Assembly: GCF_000169175.1 (NCBI RefSeq)
Contig: NZ_AAWS01000034.1
Coordinates: forward strand, 37,160 to 101,159
Length of the DNA: 64,000 bases
Direction of reading: 5' to 3'
Origin: Microscilla marina ATCC 23134
Lineage (GTDB): Bacteria; Bacteroidota; Bacteroidia; Cytophagales; Microscillaceae
The position numbers and the translations under genes were made by a program. The notes beneath the pieces were generated by a model. That model searched no databases. It was not told the origin of the DNA and saw only the letters and a list, made by a program, of their open reading frames with translations. Within the stretch, counting starts at the first letter, position 1. Every line of letters starts with the position of its first letter. This document shows, piece after piece, positions 1 to 7,780 of this stretch.

Positions 1-30
1 CGTTTTTTTACACCAATGCTCTTTGGTCAA

Positions 31-909
31 CTATTCATTTTCGGTCAAACAAAACCTGTTCAGCGCCTCTACCATCGCTATAGCATCTTTTGCCGCTTTT
101 ACATCGTGTACCCGTAAAATATTTGCCCCATTTTGCAATGCTACTGTATGGAGTGCAATGGTGCCATACAATGCCTCGTCTGCTGAATTTTGCAACGTTT
201 TATAGATCATAGACTTGCGGGAAATACCTGCCAGCACGGGCAAACCCAGCGTCTGAAACATACGCAAGTGTTGTAGCAAGTGAAAGTTTTGAGGGATGTT
301 CTTAGCAAAGCCAAAGCCTGGGTCAATGATTACATCGTGTACACCCAGTTGTTTGAGTTTGGCTACCTTTTGCTGTAAGTCGAGCAATACCTCCGATACC
401 AAGTGTTCGTATTCATTGAGGGTGGTCATTGTTTGGGGAGTACCCCGCATGTGCATCAATATGTATGGTACTTGTAAACGTGCTACCGTGTCGAACATCT
501 GATGGTCAAGGTTGCCCCCCGAAATATCGTTGATGATACAAGCCCCGGCATTGACTGCTTCTGAGGCAACACTGGCTCGAAACGTATCTATTGAGAGGTA
601 GGCGTGTGGGTAGTTTTTAAGAATAAGTTCAATTGCCGGCAGTACCCGGTCGATTTCTTCTTGTGTTCCAATGTCATCAGCGTTTGGACGCGACGAGTAT
701 CCTCCAATATCGATGATATCAGCTCCTTCGTCCAAAAAACGGGAGACTTTAGAAAGTATTTGATCACTGAGCTGATGCCTTCCCCCATCATAAAACGAGT
801 CAGGAGTCACATTTAAAATCCCCATTACTATTGGGCGGTTAAGTAACATGAGTGTCCCCTTGAGACAGAGTGTTTTTTTTGAGTAAAATATTGTACCTTT
901 CGCTTGCAT
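31..909 (-). CDS. folP: Dihydropteroate synthase
   Basis: Cytoplasmic enzyme of folate synthesis that joins p-aminobenzoate to 6-hydroxymethyl-dihydropterin diphosphate. The family signatures are all visible in order: NVTPDSFYDGG (loop 1, pterin/PABA site), DIGGYSSRPNA, INDISGG, a LMHMRGTPQTM segment and DPGFGFAKN. The TIM barrel is complete. The longest frame gives 292 residues, but the first 20 are lysine-rich and unlike the family; the in-frame ATG at 849, giving MLLNRPIVMGILNVTP, is the more likely start and matches the usual 270-280 residue length. It is transcribed away from the DoxX-like gene at 1281. No terminator is visible before the left window edge. Confidence 0.96.
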   Translation of the reverse strand: MQAKGTIFYSKKTLCLKGTLMLLNRPIVMGILNVTPDSFYDGGRHQLSDQILSKVSRFLDEGADIIDIGGYSSRPNADDIGTQEEIDRVLPAIELILKNYPHAYLSIDTFRASVASEAVNAGACIINDISGGNLDHQMFDTVARLQVPYILMHMRGTPQTMTTLNEYEHLVSEVLLDLQQKVAKLKQLGVHDVIIDPGFGFAKNIPQNFHLLQHLRMFQTLGLPVLAGISRKSMIYKTLQNSADEALYGTIALHTVALQNGANILRVHDVKAAKDAIAMVEALNRFCLTENE

Positions 910-1280
910 TCAACAAATTTGCTTAGAGCTTGTTTAAATTTTGCCCGGATTATAATTTTTACACAGGCTTTTGGGTGTAAATCAGGGATTTGATATAATG
1001 TTCAACCCTCAAACTTTTCGGTTTTCACTCGAAACAGAAACTTTATACATATTCTTATGTAAAATTGTAGTGCATTAAAAAAAAAGTTGAAAAATGAATG
1101 ATTCTTTAGAGTTTGTTTAAAATTCATCATAAAACCTGCTGTAAACGAAAGTTTAAACAAGCTCTTATCCGTTTCTCAACCAATATAGGCAGATCATTGT
1201 TTTACGCAAAAATGTAAGAGGTAAAAAATACTTAAACAACCACGCGTGGTGTTTGTTTGATTATAAAAAATGACCAACTC
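910..1280. repeat. Intergenic region with a 14-bp inverted repeat (925-938 / 1152-1165)
   Basis: Divergent spacer between folP and the DoxX-like gene. AGAGCTTGTTTAAA at 925-938 is the exact reverse complement of TTTAAACAAGCTCT at 1152-1165, bounding about 241 bp of AT-rich non-coding DNA. A third, degenerate copy of the motif (TTTAGAGTTTGTTTAAA) lies near 1102. A related AGAGCTCGTTTAAA sequence occurs near 55665. This looks like a small mobile or palindromic repeat; it also overlaps where the two divergent promoters must be. No protein-coding potential was seen. Confidence 0.55.
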
Positions 1281-2468
1281 ATGAAAATCCTGAATAGAAC
1301 TATAAGCTTTTTGGTAGGTGCCCTTTTTATTTTTTCAGGGCTGATTAAACTCAATGACCCTACCGGAACCGAGATTAAACTACACGAGTATTTTGAAGTG
1401 TTCAAAAGTGATCCTTACCTTGGAAACCTGGGTGCTTTCTGGGAGTTTTTGGCACCCTACAGCCTTTGGCTTGCCATTATACTTACCGTGCTAGAGGTAG
1501 TGCTGGGTTTCAACTTGTTGTTACACCACCGTGCCAAAACTACACTAAGGTCGTTGTTGGCTTTGATTGTCTTTTTTACCTTCCTCACCTTTTATTCCTG
1601 GTTTTTCGACAAAGTAAAAGATTGTGGTTGCTTTGGCGATGCTATTCCACTGACTCCTTTCCAGTCATTTATGAAAGATGTCATACTTACCGTCATGATT
1701 GTGTGGTTATTGATCCAACGTCATCAAATTACCCCTATGTTATCGGTGAGGGTAGGGTCGGTGCTGTCTATACTTGCTACCATTGGAGCCACTGTATTTG
1801 GTTTTTATACGGTACGTCATCTTCCAGTGAAAGACTTCAGAGCTTATAAAGTAGGTGCCAATCTGCCTGCCAATATGAAACCCAAAGAAAAGCTTAAGTA
1901 CGGCGAAGAATTATATATTTATAAAGATCTCAAGGAAGGCAAAGAGTTGAAGATCAAGGGGACAGACTATACCAAAGACTGGAAAAAATATTCGGATACT
2001 ACCCAATACAAGTTTGTAAAACTGGAAAAACCCTTGCTCAACCCTGAAGCTTTGCCCAAAATCACCGATTTTAAGGTGTTCAGTACCGATGGAACAGACT
2101 TTACCACCCAAGTGTTGCAGGGCACCAAAATGTACATCGTGATTCCTGACGTATACAAGATCAAAAACGGACAAAAGGTAGTGGTAACTGAGGCAAGCGC
2201 GTATGTCAAAATAGGTGCATTGGTAAAAGAACTGCGTCAAAACAAAATTCAGCCTATAGTGCTTACTGCTGCCGGAGCTCAAGACATAGAAGAATTTAGA
2301 CATAAGGTACAACTTGCCGTTAGTTATTATTTTGTAGATAAGAAGGTGCTCAAAACAATGATAAGGGCCAACCCTGGCTTGATGTTGTTGAAAGATGGTA
2401 CCGTAAAAGGTAAATGGCATCACAACGACACCCCAAAAATAGAGGCAGTGACTCAGTTGCTGAAGTGA
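1281..2468 (+). CDS. DoxX/MauE-like membrane protein, BT_3928 type
   Basis: Inner-membrane protein, 395 residues from the ATG at 1281 (a TTG eight codons upstream is possible but less likely). The N-terminal 170 residues form a four-helix DoxX/MauE-like domain with the motif GLIKLNDPTGT, a charged IKLHEYFEVF segment and the redox-type pair in VKDCGCFGDAIPLTPFQSF. The C-terminal 200 residues are soluble and resemble the periplasmic part of the Bacteroidota BT_3928 family. MauE-type proteins take part in disulphide or quinone-linked redox steps, so a role in envelope thiol chemistry is an inference. It stands alone and is divergent from folP. Confidence 0.8.
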   Translation: MKILNRTISFLVGALFIFSGLIKLNDPTGTEIKLHEYFEVFKSDPYLGNLGAFWEFLAPYSLWLAIILTVLEVVLGFNLLLHHRAKTTLRSLLALIVFFTFLTFYSWFFDKVKDCGCFGDAIPLTPFQSFMKDVILTVMIVWLLIQRHQITPMLSVRVGSVLSILATIGATVFGFYTVRHLPVKDFRAYKVGANLPANMKPKEKLKYGEELYIYKDLKEGKELKIKGTDYTKDWKKYSDTTQYKFVKLEKPLLNPEALPKITDFKVFSTDGTDFTTQVLQGTKMYIVIPDVYKIKNGQKVVVTEASAYVKIGALVKELRQNKIQPIVLTAAGAQDIEEFRHKVQLAVSYYFVDKKVLKTMIRANPGLMLLKDGTVKGKWHHNDTPKIEAVTQLLK

Positions 2469-2507
2469 GTTTATAAGGTGAAAGAATAATAATTTAAAAT
2501 AGGCTGT

Positions 2508-2515
2508 TATATTTG
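2508..2515 (+). promoter_or_regulatory. Possible -7 promoter element for the ABC permease gene
   Basis: TATATTTG matches the Bacteroidota -7 consensus TAnnTTTG. No good TTTG box lies 19-21 bases upstream, so support is partial. It would give a leader of about 140 bases for the permease gene starting at 2659. Confidence 0.3.
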
Positions 2516-2658
2516 CAAACAAAAATGATAACTTAGCAATGAGCTTGCTTAAGGTTTTTTCTTTGCTATCAAAAGAATTATTTTAAGACAAGCTCAACAA
2601 TAAATAGCCAAAATAATGTACATTGGTGAGCCAATGTAACAGCCCTAAAAAAGAATAT

Positions 2659-3711
2659 ATGATTGGTTTTATCTTACGACGACTTGGGTATGGGATAATG
2701 GTAGTGTTGGGGGTAGTCTTTGTCGTGTTCTTCTTGTTCCATGTGTTACCCGGCGACCCGGTAGGGGTGTTGGTAGGAGAGCATGGCTCTAAAGAAGTGC
2801 GTGAGAATATTACCAAAGACTTGGGGCTTAATAAAAGTTTGCCAGTGCAATTTGCCTATTACCTCAATGACCTCTCGCCTATATCGGTACATACCGACAA
2901 TAAAGCACACCAGGAAAAGTATAAATATTTCACCTTATTGCCTGTCGGTAAGCGTACCCTGGTAGTCAAGTATCCTTACCTGAGGCGGTCGTATCGAACC
3001 AACAAAAAAGTGAGTGAAATACTGATGGAAAACATAGGCGCTACCTTGGTATTGGCGGTCGTTTCTATGTTTTTTGCTACCCTTATAGGCATTGTATTCG
3101 GTATTTTTGCCGCACTCAACCAAAATACTTTTGTAGATTACTCCTTGGTTACTATTTCAGTACTGGGAATTTCTACTCCATCTTTTGTCATGGCCATTAC
3201 TATTTCGGTCATCTTTGGCTATTACCTCAAAGACTACACCGGGCTTTCGCATATTGGGTCGCTTTGGGAAACCTCTATTGAGGGTACCACTCTAAAGCTC
3301 AAAAACCTTATTTTGCCCGCCACTACACTGGCACTTCGTCCGTTGGCCATCATAGTACAACTCACCCGAAGCTCTATGCTGGATGTTATGTCGCAAGACT
3401 ACATAAGAACTGCTCGTGCCAAGGGTTTGCTCTTTTACAGAGTGGTGGCAAAACATGCCCTCAAAAATGCATTGAATCCAGTAATTACAGCAGTGTCAGG
3501 CTGGTTGGCTTCACTGATGGCAGGTACATTTTTTATTGAATATGTGTTTGACTGGAAAGGCTTGGGGTATACCATTATCAAGGCGGTAGAAGACCGCGAC
3601 TTACCCATTATTATGGGAACCACCATTTTTATTGCCTGTATTTTTGTTGTGATCAACATTCTGGTAGACATTCTCTACTCTACCATTGACCCACGAATTA
3701 AGCTGAAGTAG
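2659..3711 (+). CDS. ABC transporter permease, DppB/OppB family
   Basis: Integral inner-membrane subunit of a peptide or nickel-type ABC importer, 350 residues from the ATG at 2659; the longer frame begins at a TTG without protein-like sequence before MIGFILRRLGYG. The N-terminal helix followed by the conserved LPGDPV segment is typical of the DppB/OppB family. The EAA-like loop that contacts the ATPase is visible as RTARAKGLLFYRVVAKHALKNA. The C-terminus ends in the family pattern DILYSTIDPRIKLK. A charged insertion near residues 75-120 (HTDNKAHQEKYKYF) is longer than in enterobacterial DppB. The partner permease, ATPases and binding protein are not adjacent; split loci are common in this phylum. 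Confidence 0.9.
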   Translation: MIGFILRRLGYGIMVVLGVVFVVFFLFHVLPGDPVGVLVGEHGSKEVRENITKDLGLNKSLPVQFAYYLNDLSPISVHTDNKAHQEKYKYFTLLPVGKRTLVVKYPYLRRSYRTNKKVSEILMENIGATLVLAVVSMFFATLIGIVFGIFAALNQNTFVDYSLVTISVLGISTPSFVMAITISVIFGYYLKDYTGLSHIGSLWETSIEGTTLKLKNLILPATTLALRPLAIIVQLTRSSMLDVMSQDYIRTARAKGLLFYRVVAKHALKNALNPVITAVSGWLASLMAGTFFIEYVFDWKGLGYTIIKAVEDRDLPIIMGTTIFIACIFVVINILVDILYSTIDPRIKLK

Positions 3712-3824
3712 AGCCAAAAACTGGGTTCTATCTGAAGCATTCATTTCACCTCTATTTTGAAAAAATGAAGCTGCTTCTTATTTAAAATTACCCAATACCC
3801 AGTTCCCAGCACCTAATGCCTTAT

Positions 3825-4838
3825 TCAAAACAAGTCCAACACTTTCAGAAACTGCTCCAGCTGATCATCGTCAAAGTCGAGGTGAGTTACAAAACGCATG
3901 GTGAGTTTGTCCATCATTCCAGCAAGAATTCCGTGGTTTTTAAGGTGAGCCAGCAAACGCTCTACCGTATCGTGGTTGGGCAAATCAAACAATACAATGT
4001 TGGTTTGGACAGGTATCAGGTTTAGCACATAACTTTTAGTGGTCAGGTGTTGGGCAATGGTTTGTGCCCGTTGGTGGTCGTTGCTGAGGCGTGCCACGTG
4101 ATTGTCAAGGGCATAAATGCCCGCTGCTGCCATATACCCCACTTGGCGCATAGCTCCACCCAATACTTTGCGGCTGCGCTTGGCTTTTTTGATCAACTCA
4201 TGACTACTCAGCACCAGCGAGCCTACCGGACACCCTAGCCCCTTTGACAAACAAATAGAAATGGTGTCAAAATACTGCCCATAGTCTTGAGCTTTGTCGC
4301 CAGTAGATACTAAGGCATTGAATACTCTTGCCCCATCCAGATGCGTTTTTAGTTGGTGTTGGCGGGCAGCAGTAGTTACAGCCTTGATCTGGTCTAGGGT
4401 ATAACAAGTGCCACCTGCCCGGTTTACCGAGTTTTCGAGCGCCACTACACTTGTGGTTGGGTAGTGAATGTTGTCATCGTTTACATTGTTTGACACATCG
4501 GCAGGGTGCAATATGCCATTTTGCGAGTGTATGAGGCGGGTACTTACTTGCGAATTATACGCCAGTCCGCCTCCTTCATATTTATAAATATGTGCCCCAT
4601 TGTAACAAATAATTTCGTCTTGTGGTTGGGTCAAAACCCGCATGGCTATTTGGTTGGTCATTGTACCAGAAGGACAAAAAAGAGCGGCTTCCATGCCAAA
4701 CATGTCAGCTGCTTTTTGTTGCAACTGGTTTACGGTCATATCTTCGTCGTACACATCGTCGCCTACTGTTGCTCCCCACATTGCCTCAAGCATAGGTGGA
4801 GTAGGTTTAGTTATGGTGTCGCTTCTTAAATCTATCAT
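3825..4838 (-). CDS. ltaE: Low-specificity L-threonine aldolase
   Basis: PLP-dependent cytoplasmic enzyme that cleaves L-threonine/L-allo-threonine to glycine and acetaldehyde. 337 residues, the normal length. Visible signatures are the N-terminal IDLRSDTITKPT and GDDVYDED motifs, the HLDGARVFNAL segment with the Asp that contacts the PLP pyridine nitrogen (about residue 168) and the Schiff-base lysine in SKGLGCPVGS (about Lys199). It is convergent with the ABC permease gene and transcribed away from the leucine-rich-repeat gene. Nothing unusual in composition. Confidence 0.94.
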   Translation of the reverse strand: MIDLRSDTITKPTPPMLEAMWGATVGDDVYDEDMTVNQLQQKAADMFGMEAALFCPSGTMTNQIAMRVLTQPQDEIICYNGAHIYKYEGGGLAYNSQVSTRLIHSQNGILHPADVSNNVNDDNIHYPTTSVVALENSVNRAGGTCYTLDQIKAVTTAARQHQLKTHLDGARVFNALVSTGDKAQDYGQYFDTISICLSKGLGCPVGSLVLSSHELIKKAKRSRKVLGGAMRQVGYMAAAGIYALDNHVARLSNDHQRAQTIAQHLTTKSYVLNLIPVQTNIVLFDLPNHDTVERLLAHLKNHGILAGMMDKLTMRFVTHLDFDDDQLEQFLKVLDLF

Positions 4839-5175
4839 GCAAAAAAATATAATTTGAAGTTGTTGTTTTACAAATAATCTGAATCACTTCGCGTTTTCGA
4901 ATTGGCAGTAATTTATCCATACAGTTAAAACAAAAACAGGGGATTAAAGCATTCCTTGGACGCTTTTGTGCGCCTTTAAGTATTTTGTTATACTAAGCTT
5001 TAGGCAAGCTTTGCTTGATGAATGCCTATAGAATGACTGTTTACCCAAGTATAGTAGTGTATGGGTCTCAGTAAATTCATCGCAAAACTTTTCGAATACA
5101 AAAACTTAAACAAGCGTTGTTTATGTTTCATTCGCAAATTAATTATTTATTTTGCGTAAAATAATATAAAAATCT
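4839..5175. other. Divergent intergenic region, no gene seen
   Basis: AT-rich spacer between the divergent threonine aldolase and leucine-rich-repeat genes. A TTATTTATTTTGCG stretch near 5143-5156 is close to, but one base short of, the TAnnTTTG promoter element. No hairpin terminator, RNA gene or coding frame could be supported. Confidence 0.4.
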
Positions 5176-5823
5176 ATGATAAACGATCGTAAGTCATTCA
5201 TTCTGATATTGAGCTTTTTGGGCATCATTGTTTTTTCGGCCAATGCCCAAAAAGAAAAACCCAAACCATTTGAATACGCAAAACTCTTTACCGAAAAAGA
5301 GTTGAAAACCAAGCGACTTTACGCTAATTTGGGAGCAAGTACTATTAAACAATATAAAGAAGTTTTTAAACTAAGACTTCGAAGTATGGGTGGTTTTCAT
5401 GGCAAAATAGATGCTATTCCATCATTTGTTGATACGCTCAAAAACCTTCAGTACTTGTATGTGCGCGGAGAAGCACTGACCACCTTGCCATTGTCAATGG
5501 AAGCCTGCAAAAATATGCAGTTTTTACATTTGAGCAGTAATAGATTTACTGAAATACCCCAGGTTATTTTTACTTTCAAACATTTGAAGTTATTGGATTT
5601 GCGCGCCAACAGTTTCAAGGAGATTCCTTTTGATATAGGCAACTTTTCCGAGCTTGAGTACTTGTATTTAGGGCAAAACTCTGCGCTTACGTTATTACAA
5701 TTAGATGCAATGAAAAAACTAACCAAGCTCAAAAATCTTGACCTTACGGGTACCAACATCCCTCTGCGCCAAGCTAAAGAAATTCAAAAATTGCTGCCCA
5801 ATTGTAAAGTATTGCATGATTGA
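5176..5823 (+). CDS. Secreted leucine-rich-repeat protein
   Basis: 215 residues. Residues 1-24 form a Sec signal peptide with a likely cut after FSANA. From about residue 95 there are four to five leucine-rich repeats of about 23 residues with the pattern LxxLxLxxNxxxxIP (for example LQYLYVRG, MQFLHLSSNRFTEIP, LKLLDLRANSFKEIP, LEYLYLGQNS). Such repeats make a curved protein-binding surface, so a periplasmic or surface interaction role is inferred; the partner is unknown. It is short for the family and has no T9SS tail or lipobox. A clear terminator follows at 5868. Confidence 0.85.
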   Translation: MINDRKSFILILSFLGIIVFSANAQKEKPKPFEYAKLFTEKELKTKRLYANLGASTIKQYKEVFKLRLRSMGGFHGKIDAIPSFVDTLKNLQYLYVRGEALTTLPLSMEACKNMQFLHLSSNRFTEIPQVIFTFKHLKLLDLRANSFKEIPFDIGNFSELEYLYLGQNSALTLLQLDAMKKLTKLKNLDLTGTNIPLRQAKEIQKLLPNCKVLHD

Positions 5824-5867
5824 TAAAGGGGCTAAATAGCCGTACCTGGCAGGTATACAATACAAAG

Positions 5868-5892
5868 AAAACCACTTTTGAGTGGTTTTTTT
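5868..5892 (+). terminator. Rho-independent terminator after the LRR gene
   Basis: Stem AAAACCACT / AGTGGTTTT with a 4-base TTTG loop, followed by a run of T. It sits 45 bases after the stop codon of the leucine-rich-repeat gene. Confidence 0.85.
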
Positions 5893-6035
5893 ATTGTTAT
5901 AAAGATTAACATAATGTTTTGTTATGAAAATGTGCATCAATGCCCATATTATCTTGGTCAAGTTGTTTTTGTAGTTTTACTTAATAGTGGGTAAAGATTT
6001 TGTTGTAAATTGAGTATCATCTATTTTTACAGTAT

Positions 6036-6731
6036 ATGAAAGTCCTTATTTACTCTTTTTTGTGCTGGGGTCTTTGGGTAGCTTGCCTTCCGGCACAAGC
6101 ACAAACTACCCAGCAGCAGTTTGTAAAACGCTTGAGAGGCTATCAGGTAATATTGGCAAAGCAATACATCAAAGAAAGTGGTGGAATGTTGCCCGATACT
6201 ACCTCACCTGCTGCGCTTATTGCGAACGAAAAAATAGGAATATTTGCCAAAATGAACAGCCAAACGGCAGAGTTTATATTGGGTGGTCGTCCTTATGCTT
6301 ACAATGTGCAGGTAGTACAATGGTCAACCTCAAGGGGCAAAAAGTTTTGGACAGTTATTCGCTACCTGGCAAATTACGGAGAACCATCTAAACCGATTCG
6401 TTTCAAGGATTTCAAAATCATTGACCTTCAGTTTAGAAATATCAAAGCACAAGTGTTGCCCAAAACTACTATGACCCGTTGGCAACAAGCTTATGAGGCG
6501 AGCATTAAGAAAAATTGCGATAATTATAAGGGACAAAAAATAGGTTCGCTGGACGATCCTGTTTCTGAAACTATGACCTTGTCGTTGGGGTATGGAGGCA
6601 CTACAAACGATCGGGCAATGTCTTTTACGGTACGATTGCGTTACAAAACCCGTTACACTGTATGTACATTGTTTATGGGTGAATTGATGTTTAACAAGAC
6701 AAAGGGTATATTTGAATTTAAAGCGTATTGA
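6036..6731 (+). CDS. Secreted protein of unknown function
   Basis: 231 residues that I do not recognise. Residues 1-22 are a Sec signal peptide ending in LPAQAQ. The mature part is basic, mixed alpha/beta in appearance, with two cysteines (KKNCDNY and YTVCTLF) that could pair in the periplasm. There are no transmembrane segments after the signal and no T9SS tail. The gene ends 24 bases before the FecR-type gene and points the same way, so it may share a transcript with fecR and the TonB receptor; a link to that signalling unit is inferred only from position. Confidence 0.7.
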   Translation: MKVLIYSFLCWGLWVACLPAQAQTTQQQFVKRLRGYQVILAKQYIKESGGMLPDTTSPAALIANEKIGIFAKMNSQTAEFILGGRPYAYNVQVVQWSTSRGKKFWTVIRYLANYGEPSKPIRFKDFKIIDLQFRNIKAQVLPKTTMTRWQQAYEASIKKNCDNYKGQKIGSLDDPVSETMTLSLGYGGTTNDRAMSFTVRLRYKTRYTVCTLFMGELMFNKTKGIFEFKAY

Positions 6732-6755
6732 TCTATTTAAAAACTGTAGTATATC

Positions 6756-7727
6756 ATGGAGGATTGGGATGAGTTATTAGCGAGGTATTTTTCGGGGGAA
6801 ACCACCGCTAATGAGCAAGAGAAAGCAGAAGCCTGGCTAAAAAAACACCCACAAGAAGGGCAAATACTGAAAAAAGCCTGGGAGGTGAATACAGTACCTA
6901 CATTTGCCCCAGACGTAAACCTTGCCTGGAGCCAGGTGCAAAGCAAAATTACTCCTGTTCATCATAAAGAAAACAAGCTAAGAAACTTCAACCTGCGTTG
7001 GGCAGTTGCGGCGGTGTTGGTGTTGGCAGTAGGGCTTGCCTGGTGGATGTTGACAGACAAAGATACGGATAGTTGGCTTACCAAAGAGGTACAAAGTAAG
7101 CAAACCACTCCTTTGCTATTAAGCGATGGTACCAAGGTATGGCTCAATCAACAAACCAAACTGCGTTATCCTTCGTCTTTTGACGCTGCTCAGCGCGAAG
7201 TATTTCTTGAGGGTGAAGCCTTTTTTGAGGTAAAGCCCAACACACAAAAACCTTTTGTGGTACATGCAGCAAAAACTACTACTCAGGTATTGGGAACGTC
7301 ATTTAATGTAAAATCACCTGCCAACGAAGCCAACATAGCGGTAACGGTCACTTCGGGTAAGGTGGCTTTTTTTGCCAATGCTTACCCTGATAAACGACTA
7401 GTGTTGAATAAAAACCAACAAGGAGTATTTACCAATGCTACCCAGGCTTTGACAAAAAATCCCCGCTATGATGCCAACTTACTTGCTTGGAAAACAGGCA
7501 TATTGCGTTTTGAGCGGGCTTCTTTGGCAGAAGTAGCCGCAGTATTGAGTAAATACTATAACAAAACTATTAAAATAGAGAATAAAACACTCCGCAATTG
7601 CGTATTGACTACCACGCTTGAGAAGTTGTCGTTAAAAGAGGCCATAGAAGTGATAGCCCTCACCCTTAATATTGAATATACCATCGCAACGCAGCAAGTT
7701 GTATTGAAAGGAAAAGCTTGTAAATAG
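6756..7727 (+). CDS. FecR-family anti-sigma factor
   Basis: 323-residue inner-membrane regulator. The N-terminal 70 residues are the cytoplasmic sigma-binding part (LLARYFSGETTANEQEKAEAWL is the typical start). One membrane helix lies at about residues 82-99. The periplasmic FecR domain (about 110-215) contains the beta-rich LLSDGTKVWLNQQTKLRYPSSF and REVFLEGEAFFEV motifs. A DUF4974 domain follows at about 248-320 and is thought to contact the N-terminal signalling domain of the partner receptor. The TonB receptor with an STN domain starts 53 bases downstream, so the two form a trans-envelope signalling pair. No ECF sigma gene is seen directly upstream, where it usually sits. Confidence 0.93.
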   Translation: MEDWDELLARYFSGETTANEQEKAEAWLKKHPQEGQILKKAWEVNTVPTFAPDVNLAWSQVQSKITPVHHKENKLRNFNLRWAVAAVLVLAVGLAWWMLTDKDTDSWLTKEVQSKQTTPLLLSDGTKVWLNQQTKLRYPSSFDAAQREVFLEGEAFFEVKPNTQKPFVVHAAKTTTQVLGTSFNVKSPANEANIAVTVTSGKVAFFANAYPDKRLVLNKNQQGVFTNATQALTKNPRYDANLLAWKTGILRFERASLAEVAAVLSKYYNKTIKIENKTLRNCVLTTTLEKLSLKEAIEVIALTLNIEYTIATQQVVLKGKACK

Positions 7728-7780
7728 TTAATCAAGGAGGAGGTAAATTCCATTACATCAGACTGAATTTTATTAGAAAA

